Assembly: GCF_000429905.1 (NCBI RefSeq) | Contig: NZ_KE386982.1 | Span: 84,551 to 148,550 of the forward strand | Source of the DNA: Desulfatibacillum aliphaticivorans DSM 15576 | Lineage (GTDB): Bacteria > Desulfobacterota > Desulfobacteria > Desulfobacterales > Desulfatibacillaceae | DNA: 64,000 nt | Direction: 5' to 3' | The notes under the pieces: generated by a model | The model's database searches: none | Told to the model about the DNA's origin: nothing | What the model saw: only the letters and a program-made list of their open reading frames with translations | Translations under genes and position numbers: made by a program | Shown here: one piece after another, positions 59,460 through 64,000 of the stretch | Layout of the letters: each line of letters opens with the position of its first letter | Position numbering within the stretch: position 1 is the first letter of the stretch

Positions 59460-60758
59460 TTAACCCTCCGCCGAGTTGTGTACGCCCAGGGCCTGAGCCA
59501 GGATTTCCATGATGTCCGCGACCCGGACGTCCAGGCCGGCCTCCCGCGCGGAAGCCTCCAGATGGGATCGGCAATGGGGGCAGGCGGTGACCAGGCATTG
59601 CGCCCCAACGTCCTTTGCTTCCTCAAGGCGGCTGATTGCACTTTGCCGGGCCATGGGCCTGGCGGCTTCGGTCAAACCGCCTCCGGCGCCGCAGCACAAG
59701 GCGTATTCCCTGATTCGGTGCATTTCATTGAATTGCAGCCCTTGGATTGAATGAAGCAGGCTGCGGGGCGCGTCGAAAACGCCTTCGGTCCCGTAGCGCA
59801 GGTTTTTGGGAGGGTCCGTGTAAGTCATCTGGCCGAAGGCGGTTTTCTCCACACCGTTCCACTCTTCATAGGGTTCGGCCTGACGTCCCAGATAGCAGGG
59901 ATCGTGGTATGTTACGCGCATGGGTTCGGGCGCCTGGAGGTTGAGGCGTTTTCTTGCCAAGACGCGATCCAGAAACTCGGTCGCGTGAAGAATTTCCGCG
60001 TCCACCTTGACGCCGTAGGCCGGATACTTGCTTCGCATGGCGCCCAGGCAGGCGCCGCACAGGCAGACCACGGTTTTAGCGCCGGAACGCTCCAGGGCCG
60101 TCCCCGCATCACGGGCGGCCCGGGTGAAAACGTCGGCGAAACCGCTCCAATAGGCGGGCAGACCGCAGCAGGACTCTTCGTCCTGCAGCACGGCGAAATC
60201 CACCTTCAAATTTTGCAGAATCCGGGCGAACAGACGCGCGGCGGCCGCCTGCCTGGGATCGTGACGGGCCGAACATCCGGCCCACAAGAGGACTTTCGCC
60301 TTGTCGCGAGGGGCCTTTTTGATGTTGAGCCCCTTGTCCCAGGGCTTTGCGGGGGAGTCAAAAGGCGTCCCCCTATCCTGGATGCTCCGGCAGGTGCGGC
60401 CAAGCTCCGGAGGCGCCAGGCCGGCCAGGGCCAGGGTTTCCTTGAGCGCCGTGTTCACCTGATGCCTTTCCGCGTCCATGATGTACTTGCAGGCCACGTC
60501 GCAATATCCGCAGGACCGGCACGAAAACACAATCTCCGCCAGCTTTTCGTCCGCAGGAATGCGCCCGTGAAGCAGGGACAGGGCCATGAATTGAAGGCCC
60601 GACCCGGACCATGCATGAAACTGATGATAATTGTTGATGGGGCAATTGTTGGAGAATTCGACCTTTTGATACACGGCCAAGGGGACCATCTTGCACAAGG
60701 AGCAGCGGAAGCATTTTTTCATTTCCGCTTCATAGGGCTTGAGTTTATCCAGGTTCAC
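59460..60758 (-). CDS. Fe-S oxidoreductase with two [4Fe-4S] motifs and CCG domains (GlcF-like)
   Basis: The 432-residue protein has Cys16-xx-Cys19-xx-Cys22 with Cys39-Pro, and a second motif Cys80-xx-Cys83-xx-Cys86-xxx-Cys90, both [4Fe-4S] ferredoxin type. Two CCG segments follow (EESCCGLPAYW and YALCCGAGGG), as in HdrB- or GlcF-like subunits. It should pass electrons from the FAD subunits to a quinone or other carrier. It starts at GTG 60758 with GGAGG upstream and is the first gene of the operon, behind the dyad at 60782-60809. Confidence 0.88.
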   Translation of the reverse strand: MNLDKLKPYEAEMKKCFRCSLCKMVPLAVYQKVEFSNNCPINNYHQFHAWSGSGLQFMALSLLHGRIPADEKLAEIVFSCRSCGYCDVACKYIMDAERHQVNTALKETLALAGLAPPELGRTCRSIQDRGTPFDSPAKPWDKGLNIKKAPRDKAKVLLWAGCSARHDPRQAAAARLFARILQNLKVDFAVLQDEESCCGLPAYWSGFADVFTRAARDAGTALERSGAKTVVCLCGACLGAMRSKYPAYGVKVDAEILHATEFLDRVLARKRLNLQAPEPMRVTYHDPCYLGRQAEPYEEWNGVEKTAFGQMTYTDPPKNLRYGTEGVFDAPRSLLHSIQGLQFNEMHRIREYALCCGAGGGLTEAARPMARQSAISRLEEAKDVGAQCLVTACPHCRSHLEASAREAGLDVRVADIMEILAQALGVHNSAEG

Positions 60759-60775
60759 GGCGCCTCCAATTTCTG

Positions 60776-60809
60776 TACGTTTTATACCACTATTAGATTT
60801 TCAGTATAA
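60776..60809. promoter_or_regulatory. Operator/promoter of the oxidoreductase operon
   Basis: TTATAC (60782-60787), 16 nt, GTATAA (60804-60809). The left half sits in the longer string ACGTTTTATAC. The same dyad with identical spacing and the same 11-base string lies before the TetR gene. On the minus strand TTATAC and TATAAA can also be read as -35 and -10 boxes 17 nt apart. Confidence 0.7.
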
Positions 60810-60827
60810 TTCTACGGCAAAAAAATT

Positions 60828-61412
60828 TCAGGCGGTAATTCCTTGCAACACATAATCAAAGGCCTTTTTCACCCGGTCCTCAAACTGGGATTTGTCCGCG
60901 CCCTGCTGGATGTAATGGGCCACCATGGCCCGGATCATATCCATGACCACTTCGGGGTCCACCTCGGGCCGGATGAATCCGTTGTCCTTGGCCTGCTGGA
61001 AAAAATCATGGGCCAGGAGGGTCAGATCCTTGACCAGGGCGTTGATTTTGACTTCCACGCCCGGATACTGGAGATAAATCTGAGGCAGAACCACAGGCTC
61101 GAAGCGGCTCATATTGGCGGTGAACCGCTCCAGGGCGGTCCGGACGGCCTGCAAGCTCTTTTGCTTGTCGGCCCAGTCGATTTCGGTCTGGAGAAAAGAG
61201 GCTGCGGACTCGGCGTTTTCCCGCACCTGGGCCATGGCCACAGCTTCCACAATTTGCTCCTTGGAGCCGATGATCTTGTACAGGGTATTTTTGGCCAGCC
61301 CGGCTTCCCGGGCGAGCATGTCCGTATTCCAGCCTCTAACGCCCCGGGTTAACAGGAGTTTTTTGGCGGAATCGAAGACTTTTTGCTGGACGTGCTGGTT
61401 GTCTACTTTCAC
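60828..61412 (-). CDS. TetR-family transcriptional regulator
   Basis: The 194-residue protein has an N-terminal TetR helix-turn-helix: QQKVFDSAKKLLLTRGVRGW, DMLAREAGLAKNTLYKIIGS, then a helical ligand-binding part. It starts at GTG 61412 with GGGAGG upstream. It stands directly upstream of, and on the same strand as, the FAD/Fe-S operon. Identical dyads before both units suggest that it represses itself and the operon and responds to an acid or acyl-CoA ligand. Confidence 0.88.
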   Translation of the reverse strand: MKVDNQHVQQKVFDSAKKLLLTRGVRGWNTDMLAREAGLAKNTLYKIIGSKEQIVEAVAMAQVRENAESAASFLQTEIDWADKQKSLQAVRTALERFTANMSRFEPVVLPQIYLQYPGVEVKINALVKDLTLLAHDFFQQAKDNGFIRPEVDPEVVMDMIRAMVAHYIQQGADKSQFEDRVKKAFDYVLQGITA

Positions 61413-61426
61413 AACGGCCTCCCTAA

Positions 61427-61459
61427 ACGTTTTATACTAATTTGATTCATTAAGTATAA
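61427..61459. promoter_or_regulatory. Operator/promoter of the TetR gene
   Basis: TTATAC (61432-61437), 16 nt, GTATAA (61454-61459), extended to 9-bp arms (TTTTATACT and AGTATAAAA). It stands 20 nt upstream of the TetR start; the copy at 60782 stands 24 nt upstream of the oxidoreductase start. Confidence 0.72.
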
Positions 61460-61528
61460 AAAGTCAAGGGGAATTTTTTAAAAAGAGCGCCGATAACGGA
61501 AAAAACTCCGCTTACAATGCCGCGTGAC

Positions 61529-61823
61529 TCACGACGCAAGGCGAAATGACTGCGTCGCTGTAATCACAAGGATTCCAAACATCAGGTGCGCCATCATCTT
61601 CTTGGGGCCTCGGACGCGAATATGACGGCCTCCATGGTTGTCCTTGAGCAAGGAAAACACCCTCTCCTCGAAAGTCCTTGACCACAAAAGATTTGAACAG
61701 GTACAGGCGGTCCTTGGACTTGCGCCCGTTGCCGCACCACTGAAACCGGGCAAGAACGGGCACGGGATCCGGCAGTTCCATGACGGAAACGAATAGGCGC
61801 TGTTTTTCCGTCAACGGGGCCAA
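61529..61823 (-). pseudogene. Transposase remnant (IS4-like DDE, C-terminus)
   Basis: One minus-strand frame reads ERVFSLLKDNHGGRHIRVRG and continues PKKMMAHLMFGILVITATQ, which matches the C-terminal end of IS4-like DDE transposases (the VERVFSRLK...VRGxxKVMxHLMFG pattern). The upstream part lies in other frames (QWCGNGRKSKDRLYLFKSFV), so at least one frameshift is present. No N-terminus or terminal repeats are visible. It is an old insertion relic. Confidence 0.7.
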
Positions 61824-61926
61824 TTTTTATGCCGCTTTTCCTCCAACGGCCGCTTCCTGGAAGGGGCTTTAAAAATGATAAAATGGCCTTGAATGAAGAC
61901 ATCGCTTGTTTGCCAAGAAGCATTCT

Positions 61927-61955
61927 TTGACAGACAATCCTCCCGGCGGTATGCT
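61927..61955 (+). promoter_or_regulatory. Sigma-70-type promoter of the acyl-CoA synthetase gene
   Basis: TTGACA at 61927-61932 and TATGCT at 61950-61955 are exactly 17 nt apart, 75 nt before the ATG at 62031. No other gene lies between. Confidence 0.75.
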
Positions 61956-62030
61956 CTCATAAAATCAAGATTAGGTCGGAAATTGTTTTAATCACAGCAA
62001 CTCGGCATGAAACCCGCAAAGGACGGAACC

Positions 62031-64000
62031 ATGGCCCTCCAAATCCACTTTGACCGCATTACGGATTGTTTTCAAAAAGCCCTGGAAGACGGCAGAAACG
62101 CCCTGTACGAGCACGAAACCTACGCTCTTTTGAAAAACTCCGGCGCCGAAACCCCGCCCATGACCCGCCTGATCCCCAAGGGAGACGTCCCATCCCAGGC
62201 GGACCTGGACGCAATTCCCGGGGAAAAGATCGTCCTGAAAATCGTTTCGCCGACCATTTTTCATAAAACGGACGTTGGCGGAGTCAAGGTGCTGGAAAAG
62301 GACCTGAACAAAACCCGGTCCGCGTGCCGGAGAATGCTGGACGAGGTCCCGGCCAAATACGCCGACTGGATCGGAAAAAATCCCCAGTTCGCCCCCGAGG
62401 CTCATCAGGGCCTTATGGGCGAAGATCTGGCCCGGGCCGCATCCGCGGACATTGTGGGCGTCTTGTTATGCCAGTTTATGCCGCCCGACTCCCAGGCCTT
62501 CGGCAATGAATTGCTGGTGAGCATCCGGCGCACCCAGGAGTTCGGCATGGTCATCACCGCCGGGCTTGGGGGCACGGACACCGAGATCTACGCCCAGCGA
62601 TTCCGAAAAGGCCAGGCTGTGGTTTCGGCTTCCACGGAGATGGCCGGCGGCGAGTCCTTTTTCAATTTGTTCAGGCAGACCATCGCGTATAAAAAGCTGG
62701 CCGGGGTCTCCCGGGGGCAGGAGAGAATCGTTTCGGACGGCCAGTTGATCGAGTGCTTTTCCTCGTTCATCCTCATGGGGAACCATTACTCTCCCAACAA
62801 CCCGGACGCGCCCTTTGTCATCGAGGAGTTGGAAGTCAACCCCTTCGCCTTTACCGATTATCTCATGACGCCCTTGGACGGCATCTGCCGGTTTTCCCTG
62901 CCGGAAAACAGCCTGCCCGTTCCCCGGCCCGTAGGCAAAATCCACAACCTGCTGCATCCCAAAAATATTGCGATCATCGGCGTTTCCTCCACGGGAGAGA
63001 ATTTCGGGCGAATCATCCTGAGGAACATCATTGCCGGCGGATTCAACAAAGACGACATCGTGATCGTAAAACCGAACTGCGGCGTCATTGACGGCGTTAA
63101 ATGCGTCCCCACGCTGGAGGCTATGGAGCAAAAGGCGAATTTATTCATCATGGCCGTGGGGGCCGACCAGGTCCCGGACCTGATCGAACGTATTATCGAG
63201 TTTGATTGCGCCCAAAGCGTCATGCTCATCCCCGGCGGCCTGGGGGAAAAGCAGGGCAGCGAACAACGCGCCCAAGAGGTCGGCGAAAAAATCAACACAG
63301 CCCACATGCAAGGGGACGGCGGCCCGGTTTTTCTGGGCGGCAATTGCATGGGACTGGTTTCCTATCCCGGAACCTGCGACACCTTTTTCATCCCCCGTGA
63401 AAAGCTGGAAAAACCAAAATCCCCGCCCCTGAGAAACGCGGCCCTCATCAGCCAGAGCGGCGCCTTTATCATCACCCGGCTCAGCAAACAGCCTCTGCTG
63501 GAGCCCGCCTACATGGTTTCCATCGGCAATCAGAACGACCTCACCGCCGGCGACATGGTCAGGTACATGAAGGACCTGGAGCACGTCCGGGTGATCGCCG
63601 TATACATGGAAGGCTTCAATGAACTGGACGGCCTGGCCTTGTGCCGGGCGGTCAGGGAAGCGGTGCAGCAGGGCAAGGACGTGCTTTTTTACAAGGCCGG
63701 CAGAACGCCGGAAGGCAAAATCGCCACCTCGGGCCATACCGCGTCCGTGGCCGGCGATTATATGGTTTGCGAGTCCTGCGTGCATCAGGCCGGGGCCATG
63801 GTGGCGGACAACTTCTCCCAGTTTGAAAATCTGTACAAGCTGGCCGTGCTCCTGTGCGACAAAAAGGTCTATGGAAACAGGCTGGCCGCGGTGAGCGGCG
63901 CGGGCTTCGAGGCCGTGGGCATGGCCGACAGCATCCAGGGAGACGACTACGCCATGAAAATGGCCGCGTTTGAGGATTCCACAATCCAAAGCCTGGAAAA
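62031..64000 (+). CDS. ADP-forming acyl-CoA synthetase, incomplete at right edge
   Basis: The frame is open from ATG 62031 to the window end (656 codons so far). An ATP-grasp-like part comes first (KIVSPTIFHKTDVGGVKVLE, AGLGGTDTEIYAQR). A CoA-binding Rossmann segment follows (IAIIGVSSTGENFGRIILRN), then a ligase part with NAALISQSGAFIITRLSKQP and the phosphohistidine motif TSGHTASVAGDY. These enzymes make acyl-CoA and ADP from acid, CoA and ATP, or the reverse to conserve energy. AAGGA precedes the start; an ATG at 62007 is in frame but less well placed. Confidence 0.9.
   Translation, partial: MALQIHFDRITDCFQKALEDGRNALYEHETYALLKNSGAETPPMTRLIPKGDVPSQADLDAIPGEKIVLKIVSPTIFHKTDVGGVKVLEKDLNKTRSACRRMLDEVPAKYADWIGKNPQFAPEAHQGLMGEDLARAASADIVGVLLCQFMPPDSQAFGNELLVSIRRTQEFGMVITAGLGGTDTEIYAQRFRKGQAVVSASTEMAGGESFFNLFRQTIAYKKLAGVSRGQERIVSDGQLIECFSSFILMGNHYSPNNPDAPFVIEELEVNPFAFTDYLMTPLDGICRFSLPENSLPVPRPVGKIHNLLHPKNIAIIGVSSTGENFGRIILRNIIAGGFNKDDIVIVKPNCGVIDGVKCVPTLEAMEQKANLFIMAVGADQVPDLIERIIEFDCAQSVMLIPGGLGEKQGSEQRAQEVGEKINTAHMQGDGGPVFLGGNCMGLVSYPGTCDTFFIPREKLEKPKSPPLRNAALISQSGAFIITRLSKQPLLEPAYMVSIGNQNDLTAGDMVRYMKDLEHVRVIAVYMEGFNELDGLALCRAVREAVQQGKDVLFYKAGRTPEGKIATSGHTASVAGDYMVCESCVHQAGAMVADNFSQFENLYKLAVLLCDKKVYGNRLAAVSGAGFEAVGMADSIQGDDYAMKMAAFEDSTIQSLE

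Noticed and set aside
61992..63989. Minus-strand ORFs opposite the acyl-CoA synthetase gene
   Set aside because: The plus strand encodes a continuous recognisable enzyme with promoter and ribosome binding site.

Overview
The window looks like chromosomal DNA of a GC-rich, strictly anaerobic, lipid- and acid-degrading bacterium, most likely a sulfate reducer of the Desulfobacterota (Desulfatibacillum-like). That assignment is an inference from an ADP-forming acyl-CoA synthetase, an orphan thiolase beside acyl-CoA-metabolism gene remnants, and a glycolate-oxidase-like FAD/Fe-S operon. No sequence search was possible.

Left part (1-10.2 kb): a type I-E CRISPR-Cas locus on the minus strand. A WYL-domain regulator is followed by cas3, cse1, cse2, cas6e, cas7, cas5, cas1, cas2 and an array of 14 identical 28-nt repeats with 13 spacers of 33 nt. 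The array runs off the left edge. All genes overlap or lie within a few tens of bases of each other, so they look like one operon.

Middle part (10.5-45.6 kb): an integrated podovirus-like prophage. The late genes run on the minus strand in the order small terminase-like protein, large terminase, Cys/His protein, portal, scaffold, major capsid protein, head/neck proteins, a Kelch-repeat protein, a LamG-bearing nozzle-like protein, several internal-virion candidates and a giant 3,362-codon polyvalent ORF. That ORF holds a ParB-like motif, an SF2 helicase, an N6-adenine methylase, an HExxH site and a long C-terminal virion region. A protein-like 122-codon ORF with its own ribosome binding site is nested in the +1 frame of its linker. 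A 1.8-kb non-coding control region separates the late genes from a short rightward operon that ends in a MerR-like gene and a strong terminator. Small leftward accessory genes follow (truncated Gp37/Gp68-like, ASCH-domain and others). At 45.6 kb lies the 3' part of a tRNA-Ser(GCU) gene, starting at the anticodon loop, which reads as an attachment site. No partner site or integrase is visible to the left, so the integrated element may extend past the CRISPR locus and out of the window.

Right part (45.7-64 kb): host chromosome with signs of decay. There is a thiolase next to fragments of an enoyl-CoA hydratase and an AMP-forming acyl-CoA synthetase, a pentapeptide-repeat protein, a patatin-like lipase and an NAD-salvage cluster (Nudix-type regulator, nicotinamidase-like hydrolase, broken nadE, pncB with a palindromic operator over its promoter). 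A TetR regulator then neighbours a three-gene FAD/FAD/Fe-S oxidoreductase operon, with the same dyad in front of both units. A transposase remnant and the start of an ADP-forming acyl-CoA synthetase gene cut by the right edge complete the window. Several short palindromic repeats are scattered between host genes.
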